Shown here piece by piece: positions 13,298-20,591 of a DNA stretch of 24,201 nucleotides. The DNA is from UBA2377 sp964429385 (lineage in GTDB: Bacteria > Verrucomicrobiota > Verrucomicrobiia > Opitutales > Opitutaceae). The stretch is taken from NCBI GenBank assembly GCA_964429385.1, contig CAYSBR010000050.1, forward strand, positions 1-24,201, given 5' to 3'. The notes beneath the pieces are model-generated. The model was given only the letters and a program-made list of their open reading frames with translations, was not told the DNA's origin and did not search any database. Both the position numbers and the translations under genes were made by a program. The stretch's first letter is position 1, and the number at the start of each line of letters is the position of its first letter.

Positions 13298-15481
13298 GTG
13301 ATCGGCGACCTCACCTGGACTACCCCCGGCCAATCCTCGGCCGACTCCCTCCCCATCGGCAACGGCGATCTCGCCGCCAACGTCTGGACCGAGCCCAATG
13401 GCGACATTCTCCTCTATGTCGCAAAAAACGACGCCTGGGACCACCTCGGCCGGCTCGTCAAACTCGGTCGGCTCCGGCTCCGGCTGGATCCACCCCTGAA
13501 TACCGCCGGACCCGGTTTCGCCCAGCACCTCTCGCTCGCCGAAGCGGCCATCCTGATCAAGGATGCCACCACCACCATCCGACTTTGGGCCGACGCCCAT
13601 TCACCCCGGCTCCAGATCGAAGTCGAACGTGCCCAGTCAGGAACCATGCAGGCCGGCCTTGATCCCTGGCGGACGCAACCGCAGCCCATCCCCCCGGAGC
13701 AGCGGCACTCCGCCCTCGGCATGGAAGGCGGCCCGGCTGAACTCATTGCTCAACCCGATACGATTCTCCCACACCCGCACGAAGCCGTCATCTGGTATCA
13801 CCGCAACGAATCCTCCATCTGGGGCCTCACCCTCGATCAGCAGGGCCTCGGCGATTTCAAGCCACAGTCCGCCGATCCACTCCTGCATCGTATCTTCGGC
13901 GGCTGCCTCAGCGGCGAAGGTTTCCACAAACAAAACGACACCACACTCGTCGCCACCAACACCCGCACGGCCGCGCTCACCCTTGCCGTGCATACTGCGC
14001 AACCCGCCACCGTCGATGAATGGATCGCGACACTGGGCACGCTGGCGTTTGCCACCAACCGGCCTCCGCTGGCGGAAGCCCGGGCCGCCCATCAACAGTG
14101 GTGGCGCGATTTCTGGGCCCGCGCCCACCTCCGAATCGAATCCCGCCACCGGGATTGGCACCAGGCCGAAACCATTTCCCAACAACTCAACTGGCATCGC
14201 TACCTCGTCGCCTGCTGCAGCCGCGGCCGGTTCCCTCTCAAGTTTAACGGCGGACTTTTCACCGCCGATTGGGGATTGGCGGGCGAGGCCTTCGATGCCG
14301 ATTACCGCCGTTGGGGCGGCGGCTACTGGTGGCAGAACACCCGTCTGCCCTACTGGTCCGTGCTCGCCCACGGCGACTACGAACTGCTGCGCCCCCTTTT
14401 CCGCATGTATCGGGAAATGCTCCCGCTCGCCGAGCACCGCTCGCAAAAATGGTTTGGCCACCCCGGCGCGTTTTATCCTGAAACCCTGTATTTCTGGGGC
14501 ACACACCTCCCCTCCAACTACGGGTGGAACCGCGAAGGAAAAAAAGACGGCGACATCGAAAACCAATACATCCGGCGCTACTGGGTCGGGGCGCTCGAGC
14601 TCGTTGCGCTCATGCTGGAAACCCACCGGCATACCGGCGACACCGCCCTCCTCACCGAGGACCTACTGCCCGTCGCACGCTCGGTCCTGACTTTCTTCGC
14701 CCGCCATTATGGCGATGATGCGCAAGGCCGGTTGCATCTCGCCCCCGCCCAATCACTCGAAACCTGGTGGCAGGCCGAAAATCCCACGCCCGAGATCGCC
14801 GGACTCCATTATCTCCTCCCGCGACTACTCGCGCTGCCGGGTCTGGCCGACACCGATCATGCCGCCTGGCGCGGCCTCCTGGCCCGGCTGCCCGCGCTGC
14901 CCGTCGCCACCGTGGACGGACAGCGCAAAATCCTCCCCGCCGAAAAGCACGAAAACGTATTGGAGAACACCGAAAACCCCGAACTCTACGCCGTCTTCCC
15001 CTTCCGACTCTACGGACTTGGCCGCCCCGACCTCGATGCCGCCCGCTGGACCTTCGCCCGTCGCCTCTTTCCCGACACCGGCGGCTGGCGTCAGGATGCG
15101 CTTCAGGCCGCTCTCCTCGGCCTCACGGAAACCGCCGCCTTCTACGCGGCCAAAAACTTCACCGAGGGCAACCAGTCACCCGCCCGCTTCAAAGGCTTCT
15201 GGGGTCCGAATTACGATTGGATCCCCGATTTCGACCACGGCAGCGTGGGCCAGCTCGCGCTCCAACACATGCTCGTGCAGACCGTGGAGGATCAGATCCT
15301 GCTCTTCCCCGCCTGGCCCGTCCACCGCTGGAACGTATCCTTTAAACTTCACCTGCCGCGCCAGACCACGATCGAAGGCGAACTCAAGGACGGACAACTG
15401 GTGTCACTCCTCGTCACCCCGCCGGAGCGGCGGGCCGATGTCGTCATCCTGCTCGACAAGGACGTCCCGCAAACGACCTGA
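13298..15481 (+). CDS. DUF5703-type, GH95-like (alpha/alpha)6 glycosidase-like protein
   Basis: The product of about 727 residues begins, from GTG 13298, with IGDLTWTTPG. It carries the DUF5703 hallmark region: SLPIGNGDLAANVW, LLYVAKNDAWD and RLVKLGRLRLRLDPPL. A helical domain follows, with HQQWWRDFWARAHLRIE, LKFNGGLFTADWG, ENTENPELYAVFPFRLYG and PDFDHGSVGQLALQHMLVQ. These elements mirror the GH95 fucosidase/galactosidase order (N-terminal beta-sandwich, then an alpha/alpha-barrel). The DFDHGS aspartate sits where GH95 has its IDGNFG acid, but this alignment was made by eye. Family members are abundant in Bacteroidetes and Verrucomicrobia, and I know of no defined substrate. No signal peptide is visible. 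The alternative TTG start at 13262 abuts the hpf terminator stem, so I prefer 13298. No transporter, sensor or other sugar gene adjoins it. Confidence 0.8.
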   Translation: MIGDLTWTTPGQSSADSLPIGNGDLAANVWTEPNGDILLYVAKNDAWDHLGRLVKLGRLRLRLDPPLNTAGPGFAQHLSLAEAAILIKDATTTIRLWADAHSPRLQIEVERAQSGTMQAGLDPWRTQPQPIPPEQRHSALGMEGGPAELIAQPDTILPHPHEAVIWYHRNESSIWGLTLDQQGLGDFKPQSADPLLHRIFGGCLSGEGFHKQNDTTLVATNTRTAALTLAVHTAQPATVDEWIATLGTLAFATNRPPLAEARAAHQQWWRDFWARAHLRIESRHRDWHQAETISQQLNWHRYLVACCSRGRFPLKFNGGLFTADWGLAGEAFDADYRRWGGGYWWQNTRLPYWSVLAHGDYELLRPLFRMYREMLPLAEHRSQKWFGHPGAFYPETLYFWGTHLPSNYGWNREGKKDGDIENQYIRRYWVGALELVALMLETHRHTGDTALLTEDLLPVARSVLTFFARHYGDDAQGRLHLAPAQSLETWWQAENPTPEIAGLHYLLPRLLALPGLADTDHAAWRGLLARLPALPVATVDGQRKILPAEKHENVLENTENPELYAVFPFRLYGLGRPDLDAARWTFARRLFPDTGGWRQDALQAALLGLTETAAFYAAKNFTEGNQSPARFKGFWGPNYDWIPDFDHGSVGQLALQHMLVQTVEDQILLFPAWPVHRWNVSFKLHLPRQTTIEGELKDGQLVSLLVTPPERRADVVILLDKDVPQTT

Positions 15482-15571
15482 CCAACTCCCGGACATCCTT
15501 GCCCGCAATCTGCCCATCGCAGCAAAACCACTTGGTAAATCCCCATGGGGAATTTTGTATAGAGTCAGACC

Positions 15572-15607
15572 AAAAACAAGGCGCTATCCGTTGCCGGACA
15601 GCGCCTT
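15572..15607 (-). terminator. Rho-independent terminator after tRNA-Arg
   Basis: On the minus strand the stem AAGGCGCT / AGCGCCTT (15607-15600 with 15585-15578) closes over TCCG-gcaa-CGGA and is followed by G and five Ts (15577-15572). It begins about ten bases past the tRNA CCA end. Confidence 0.9.
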
Positions 15608-15617
15608 GAGTTAAAAC

Positions 15618-15694
15618 TGGCGCAGCCGTAGGGAGTCGAACCCCAAACCTTCTGATCCGTAGTCAGATGCTCTATCCAATTGAGCTACGGCTGC
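15618..15694 (-). tRNA. tRNA-Arg (anticodon ACG), CCA end encoded
   Basis: The reverse strand folds as a full cloverleaf: acceptor stem GCAGCCG/CGGCTGC (15694-15688 with 15628-15622), D arm GCTC...GAGC, anticodon stem TCTGA/TCAGA around loop CTACGGA, and a T arm with GGTTCGAC-type loop. The anticodon ACG (bases 15660-15658) would be deaminated to ICG and read CGU, CGC and CGA. The discriminator is G at 15621 and CCA is encoded (15620-15618). Confidence 0.97.
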
Positions 15695-15780
15695 GTGAAC
15701 GTGCGAAAAAGCAGGGAGATGCGGCGGAGTGCAAGCGCGAATTTCAAAAGGAATTCATCCGGGCAGGCGGCTGATAAAAC

Positions 15781-17511
15781 TCACTCGCCCTCCTCTGAAA
15801 ACCGCCAGTCCACCAGCTCCAGCTGGAGGAGTTTCCGGCCATTGAAATGGTTCCAGCGCAACTGCACCGCAAGGTCCAGCAGTTCGCCCGCCGGTGGCAG
15901 TCTGTCCGCCATCTTCCACGCCACGCCATGCAGGCGCCGGCCGGTGCCGTCATCGAACTGAAAACGGAAATGCTGCAGCTTGAACACATCCGGACGCTGC
16001 TTCAATCGCACGCCGCGCACCCCGAAGACCGGTTCAGGATTCCCCTGCCCGAAGGGATGCAGGGTCTCCAGTTCATCCATCAATTGCTCGCGGATCTGCG
16101 CCGGGCTCAACCAGGCGGACAGGATCAACTCCGGCTCGGCAATCACCTCACCCGCATGAGCCCGGATCGCCGCGCCAAAACTCTCCCGAAACTCCTCCAG
16201 CCGGTCCTTCATCAGGGCCACGCCCACCGCCATGGGATGGCCACCCCAATTCGTCAGGTAATCACTGCAGGAGCCCAGTACATTGACCAGGTTGACTCCG
16301 TCCACACTGCGACCGGATCCCTTCGCCATGTCACCCTCGTTGCCGAGGACAACGCACGGGCGGTTGTATTTGCGCGTCACCCGGCCGGCCACGATTCCCA
16401 CCACCCCCGGATGCCAGTTCTCACTGAAGAGCACCACGCCCTGCTCATCCGCAAACCGCTCCTCGATCTGTCGCTCCGCCTCGCTGGTGATCTGCCGCTC
16501 GATGTCCTGGCGCTCCCGGTTGAACTGGTCGAGCCGCCGGGCGGTCTCCGCGCAAAACGCGGCATCCTCGCTCAGGAGCAAGTCCACCGAAAGCGCCGCA
16601 TCCGCGAGACGACCGCTGGCATTGATCCGCGGGCCGAGGCGGAAGGAAATATCCATGGGCATCACCGGCTGCCCGCGTCTCACGCCGGCCACTTCCATCA
16701 GCGCACGCAGGCCGGGACGCGCGGTCTCCTCCAGGATTTTCAACCCGTGGCGGGCCATGATGCGGTTCTCTTCCAACAGCGGCACCAAATCGGCGATCGT
16801 CCCCATTGCGACGAGGTCGAGATGACTGCTCAGGCGGAAAGCCAGCGCTTCCGGATGATTCTCCGCCCGGAGATGCTTGAGCAACCCATGCGCCAGCTTG
16901 AAGACCAAACCCACCGTGCAGAGATTCCGCCAGGGCGCGTCTTCGCCCGTGTCATCCGCATGGACATGCGGATTGATCAGGAACCCGCGCTCCAGCACCT
17001 GCTCACGGGAGCGATGGTGGTCGATGACCATGGTTTCCACGCCCAGCTGATGAAGATACTCGATCTCTTCCAGGGAGTTCGTGCCGCAGTCCAGCGCAAT
17101 GAAAAGCTGCGGACGCCCGTCCTCCAGCGCCCGGTCAATCGCACTGCGTGACAGGCCATAGCCATCCTCCGACCGGCGCGGCACCACAAAACGCGGCCGC
17201 AGGCCGAAGCGCCGCAACACCGTCACCAACAGCGCCGTGCTGCTCACCCCATCCACATCGTAGTCGCCCAGCACCACCACGTCCTCCCGTCGCGCGATGG
17301 CCTCGACCAGCCGGGCCGCGGCCGCCTCAAGATTGCGCAGCAAGAAAGGGTTGTTCAAACCCGCCAGCGCCGGCCGCAAAAAACGGGTCACGGAATCGCT
17401 GTCGGCGATTCCATTGCGCAACAGCACCTCAGCCAGCACGGGATTGACCCCGGCCTGCTGGCTGAGCGCCTCGACCTGCCCGGCCGGTGGCGGCTGATAA
17501 GTCCAGCGCAT
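15781..17511 (-). CDS. recJ: Single-stranded-DNA-specific exonuclease RecJ
   Basis: RecJ degrades single-stranded DNA 5' to 3' in recombination and mismatch repair. The 576-residue protein shows the DHH-family motifs: DYDVDGVSSTAL at residues 83-94, FIALDCGTNS, VMVIDHHRS near 160, and FRLGPRINASGRLADA. The DHHA1 part has GSGRSVDGVNLVNVL and GGHPMAVGVAL, and a C-terminal OB-fold segment ends with LVDWRFSEEGE. Length is normal for the family. The start ATG 17511 lies 26 bases after secDF on the same strand, which makes yajC-secDF-recJ a likely operon. The stop is 86 bases before the tRNA-Arg gene. That interval is AT-richer and could hold the tRNA promoter, but I cannot name its boxes with confidence. 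Confidence 0.96.
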   Translation of the reverse strand: MRWTYQPPPAGQVEALSQQAGVNPVLAEVLLRNGIADSDSVTRFLRPALAGLNNPFLLRNLEAAAARLVEAIARREDVVVLGDYDVDGVSSTALLVTVLRRFGLRPRFVVPRRSEDGYGLSRSAIDRALEDGRPQLFIALDCGTNSLEEIEYLHQLGVETMVIDHHRSREQVLERGFLINPHVHADDTGEDAPWRNLCTVGLVFKLAHGLLKHLRAENHPEALAFRLSSHLDLVAMGTIADLVPLLEENRIMARHGLKILEETARPGLRALMEVAGVRRGQPVMPMDISFRLGPRINASGRLADAALSVDLLLSEDAAFCAETARRLDQFNRERQDIERQITSEAERQIEERFADEQGVVLFSENWHPGVVGIVAGRVTRKYNRPCVVLGNEGDMAKGSGRSVDGVNLVNVLGSCSDYLTNWGGHPMAVGVALMKDRLEEFRESFGAAIRAHAGEVIAEPELILSAWLSPAQIREQLMDELETLHPFGQGNPEPVFGVRGVRLKQRPDVFKLQHFRFQFDDGTGRRLHGVAWKMADRLPPAGELLDLAVQLRWNHFNGRKLLQLELVDWRFSEEGE

Positions 17512-17537
17512 CGGCGAGATTCAGGCTCGGCCCGGAC

Positions 17538-20087
17538 TCACTCCGAAGCGCGGCTGGTGCCCGCCCACTCGTATTTCGGGGCGACGTCGTGATGCTTCTC
17601 CACGTGCTTCCGGTCGCCCTTGTGCCACCAGTAGAAGACGGGGCTGGCGATGAACAGCGAGGAGAAGGTGCCGACGAGAACACCGATGAGGAGCGTGAAG
17701 GCGATGTCGTTCACCTCGCCGCTTGTCACCACCAGCAGCGTAATGGCCGTGAGCAGCGTGGTGCCGCCGGTGATGATCGTGCGTGAGAGCGTCAGATTGA
17801 GCGAACGGTTGATGATCTCGCGCAGCGTGCCGGTCGGATTGAGCTTCAGCTCCTCGCGGATGCGATCGAAAACGACGATCGTATCGTTCAGCGAATAACC
17901 CGCCACGAGCAGAATCGCCGCGACCATTGCCGCGTTGAACTGCCGGTCGAAGAGCACAAAGACGCCCACGGTCACGATGATATCGTGCAGGGTCGAAACC
18001 ACCGCGCCCACGCCATAGCCAAACTCGAAGCGGAACGCGATATAGACCATGATCAGCAGCAGCGACCAGAAGATGGCCCAGGCCGCATTGCGCTGCACCT
18101 CGGCGCCCACACTGGGGCCGATGCGCGTTTCGGAAACCGATTCAAACCCGGCATCCGGATGCGCCTGATGGAGCGCCGCCACCAGGGTCTGCGTCTGGTC
18201 GAATGGCGTGGTGATGCGCAGCACTTCGCCTTCGCCACCGATTTGCTGGGTGTAGCTCAGATTGATGTCCTCCACCCCGGCCGCCGCCGCCACCCGGCGA
18301 ATCTCGCCCAGATCCAGCTTGCGGTCGAATTCCAGAACGACTTGATCGCCGCCGGTGAAATCGATGCCGTAGATTTCCTTGCCCTTGAAGACCAGCGCAC
18401 CGACGCCAACCAGCGCCACCACGGCGGACAGGACCAAGGCCGGACGGGCATACTTGAGGAAGTTGTAATCGGTGCTCTGCAGGATGGTGAACATCTTGAG
18501 TTTCTTCACCTGCACGCCGTTGATCACCCAGTCCAGCAGGAGACGACTGACGACCAGCGCCGCAAACATCGTCGAGAAAATACCGATGGCGAGCGTGACA
18601 CCGAAGCCCTTCACCGGGCCGGTGCCGAGCACGATCATGATGAGGGCCGTGATCAGCGTGGTCAGATTGCTGTCCAGAATCGCCGAGAACGCCTTCTCGA
18701 AACCGGCTTCCAAGGCCGCCGGCAGCGATTTGCCCAGCTTCATCTCCTCGCGCATGCGCTCAAAGATAAGAATGTTCGAATCCACCGACATGCCGATGGT
18801 CAGGACAATACCGGCGATACCGGGCATCGAAAGCGTCGCGCCGATGCTGGCCATGACGCCAAGAATAATGAGCACGTTGCTCGCCATCGCGATGACCGCC
18901 AGCACACCGCTGGTCGTGTAGATCACAATGATGAAGGCCGCCGTGAGCGCCGTGCCGATGATGAAGGCCTTCTGCGCGCTGGTGATGGCGTCGGCCGCCA
19001 GCGACGGACCGATCTCATACTGCTCTTTCACCACCAGGGGAAGATCGAGCGGGTTGTTGAGAACATTGGCGAGATCCCGGGCCTCGCGTTCGGAAAAGCT
19101 GCCGGTGATCTGCGCGGACTCGCTATCAATTTCCTCGCGCACGGTGGGCGCGGAATAGAGTTTGCCGTCGAGCACGATGGCCAGACGGGCCAGACGGCCG
19201 GATTGCTGGCCAAGGGAGGCAATCTCGCGGGTGACCTCGGCAAAACGCGTGCGCCCCTCGCGGGTGAATTGCAGGATGACCTCGGGCTTGCCGTAGATGT
19301 CGGGCCGCGCAAACGAGTTGGAGATCAACTCGCCGGTCATCTCGGGGATCCGCTTGACGTAGAGTTCCTCCACGCCGATCTCACCGCGGGCGCCCTCGAA
19401 TTCGAGGGTCATCACTTCATAGCCGGCGGGCACCGCCGGCGTGACCTGCGGCGAAAGCGTGGGATGCACCAGACGGAAATCGAGCCGGGCCGGCTTGCGC
19501 AGATTGTCCAGCACCTCGGGGTTGTCCCGGGTGTTCACACCGGGGAGCTGCACCTCGATGCGGTTGTTGCCGACCGCGCGAATGATCGGCTCGGCCACCC
19601 CGAGTCCGTCGAGACGCGTCTCCAGAATCTCGATGGCCTTGGACAGTTTCTCCTCCCGCTCTTCCAGCGTAACGGCCGCGGCGGCCTGCTCATCCACCTC
19701 CAGGGTGAAGGCCACACCGCCCTTGAGATCGAGGCCGAGCTGCAGAGGACTCTTGGAACGACGCAGCAGCTCCGTCAGCAGAATGTCATTGCGCTTCTCG
19801 ATATTCCGGAGCGACTCCTCCAGCCGGAGGTGAGGGAAATACTGCGAGAGATCGAGCTTCTGCTCCTTGCCGATCTGCTTGAGCGCCATGAATTCGCTGG
19901 GCGCCCGGCCATCCGCCACGCGCGCGGCGGCCTCATTCATCAGGCTGGCAAACTCGGCGGGCTTGGCCGAGGCCTCGGTTCTTACGTAGTCGGCAAACGG
20001 CCGGTCTTGCAGGGGCAGGAGGGTGGAAATCGCCCAAGCCACGATGGCGAGGCTGAGCGTCATTTTCCAAAGATTGCGTCGGAGCAT
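17538..20087 (-). CDS. secDF: Fused protein translocase subunit SecDF
   Basis: SecD and SecF use proton flow to pull exported proteins through SecYEG. Here both are one 849-residue membrane protein. TM1 spans about residues 10-26. It is followed by SecD motif QLGLDLKGGVAFTLEVD near 116-131 and a large periplasmic P1 domain (LQLPGVNTRDNPEVLDNLRKPARLDFR, then LANVLNNPLDLPLV). A five-helix bundle comes next, with GMSVDSNILIFERMREE near 431-447, whose aspartate is part of the proton path. The SecF half begins around residue 540 and contains YGIDFTGGDQVVLEF near 570. Its helix motif GYSLNDTIVVFDRIREEL (near 730) has the second proton-path aspartate. The tail is cytoplasmic and charged. The fused form is usual in Bacteroidetes, PVC bacteria and Bacillus. 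It sits 72 bases after yajC and 26 before recJ. Confidence 0.97.
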   Translation of the reverse strand: MLRRNLWKMTLSLAIVAWAISTLLPLQDRPFADYVRTEASAKPAEFASLMNEAAARVADGRAPSEFMALKQIGKEQKLDLSQYFPHLRLEESLRNIEKRNDILLTELLRRSKSPLQLGLDLKGGVAFTLEVDEQAAAAVTLEEREEKLSKAIEILETRLDGLGVAEPIIRAVGNNRIEVQLPGVNTRDNPEVLDNLRKPARLDFRLVHPTLSPQVTPAVPAGYEVMTLEFEGARGEIGVEELYVKRIPEMTGELISNSFARPDIYGKPEVILQFTREGRTRFAEVTREIASLGQQSGRLARLAIVLDGKLYSAPTVREEIDSESAQITGSFSEREARDLANVLNNPLDLPLVVKEQYEIGPSLAADAITSAQKAFIIGTALTAAFIIVIYTTSGVLAVIAMASNVLIILGVMASIGATLSMPGIAGIVLTIGMSVDSNILIFERMREEMKLGKSLPAALEAGFEKAFSAILDSNLTTLITALIMIVLGTGPVKGFGVTLAIGIFSTMFAALVVSRLLLDWVINGVQVKKLKMFTILQSTDYNFLKYARPALVLSAVVALVGVGALVFKGKEIYGIDFTGGDQVVLEFDRKLDLGEIRRVAAAAGVEDINLSYTQQIGGEGEVLRITTPFDQTQTLVAALHQAHPDAGFESVSETRIGPSVGAEVQRNAAWAIFWSLLLIMVYIAFRFEFGYGVGAVVSTLHDIIVTVGVFVLFDRQFNAAMVAAILLVAGYSLNDTIVVFDRIREELKLNPTGTLREIINRSLNLTLSRTIITGGTTLLTAITLLVVTSGEVNDIAFTLLIGVLVGTFSSLFIASPVFYWWHKGDRKHVEKHHDVAPKYEWAGTSRASE

Positions 20088-20159
20088 GGGTGTTTTTGGT
20101 TTTAAAGCGATGGCTGCGCCGCAATGACACCGCGGCGCGGGGCGGCGTTGACGGCGGAC

Positions 20160-20492
20160 TTACTTCTTTTCTTCGCCGGACTTGCGGCTCACGGCATGCA
20201 CGAAGCCCTTGCCGATCTCGATCTTGGTGTTTTCCGCCACCCGGACCACAAAACGGTCTTCCTTCACATTGGTGATCTGCCCGTGAATGCCACCGCTCGT
20301 CACGATCTCGTCACCCGATTGCAGCGCGGAAAGCATCTTTTCGTGCTCCTTCTGTTTCTTGCGCTGCGGGGCGATGAGGAGGAAATACATCGCGGCGAAC
20401 ATCAGGCCGAAGAAGATGAGTTGCGGCAGGGCACTTCCTTGGGCGGGAGCGGCTTGGGCGAGCAAAGGCAGGGCGTCGGTCAGAAGTGACAT
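20160..20492 (-). CDS. yajC: Preprotein translocase subunit YajC
   Basis: YajC is a small inner-membrane protein that joins SecDF in the holotranslocon. From ATG 20492 the product has 110 residues. A single hydrophobic segment (LPQLIFFGLMFAAMYFLLIA, about residues 21-41) is followed by the conserved PQRKKQKEHEKMLSALQSGDEIVTSGGIHGQI cytoplasmic domain and a charged lysine-rich tail. An in-frame ATG at 20501 (MPKMSLL) is an equal alternative. The start at 20537 is unlikely because it adds only non-conserved residues. The gene opens the yajC-secDF-recJ run and is divergent from speA, with about 100 bases between the start codons. Confidence 0.94.
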   Translation of the reverse strand: MSLLTDALPLLAQAAPAQGSALPQLIFFGLMFAAMYFLLIAPQRKKQKEHEKMLSALQSGDEIVTSGGIHGQITNVKEDRFVVRVAENTKIEIGKGFVHAVSRKSGEEKK

Positions 20493-20550
20493 TTTCGGCA
20501 TTGATTGTTCGTTGATTTGAAAAAAGAAAACACGCATCTAACTGATTCGC

Positions 20551-20562
20551 CGTTCTCGAACG
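20551..20562. promoter_or_regulatory. Short inverted repeat in the yajC/speA divergent region
   Basis: CGTTC-TC-GAACG at 20551-20562 is a 12-bp interrupted palindrome in the roughly 100-bp gap between divergent yajC and speA. It could bind a dimeric regulator, but its small size makes chance likely. Its arms are in the opposite order to the Gram-positive LexA box. Confidence 0.2.
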
Positions 20563-20591
20563 CAAGCTCATAACTCCCAGCTCACTTTCCC

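Noticed and set aside
15618..15694. tRNA-Arg as an integration site for a mobile island
   Set aside because: No repeated copy of the tRNA 3' end and no integrase gene were seen in the window; the neighbouring genes look like core genes or unlinked accessory genes.
17985..20105. Open frame of 706 codons on the plus strand opposite secDF
   Set aside because: It is the mirror of a GC-rich gene: composition is rich in R, H, G and D, with no family motif, whereas secDF on the other strand has all diagnostic motifs.
20551..20562. LexA/SOS box before speA or yajC
   Set aside because: The arms read CGTTC-GAACG, opposite in order to the known CGAAC-GTTCG box, and neither gene is a usual SOS target.
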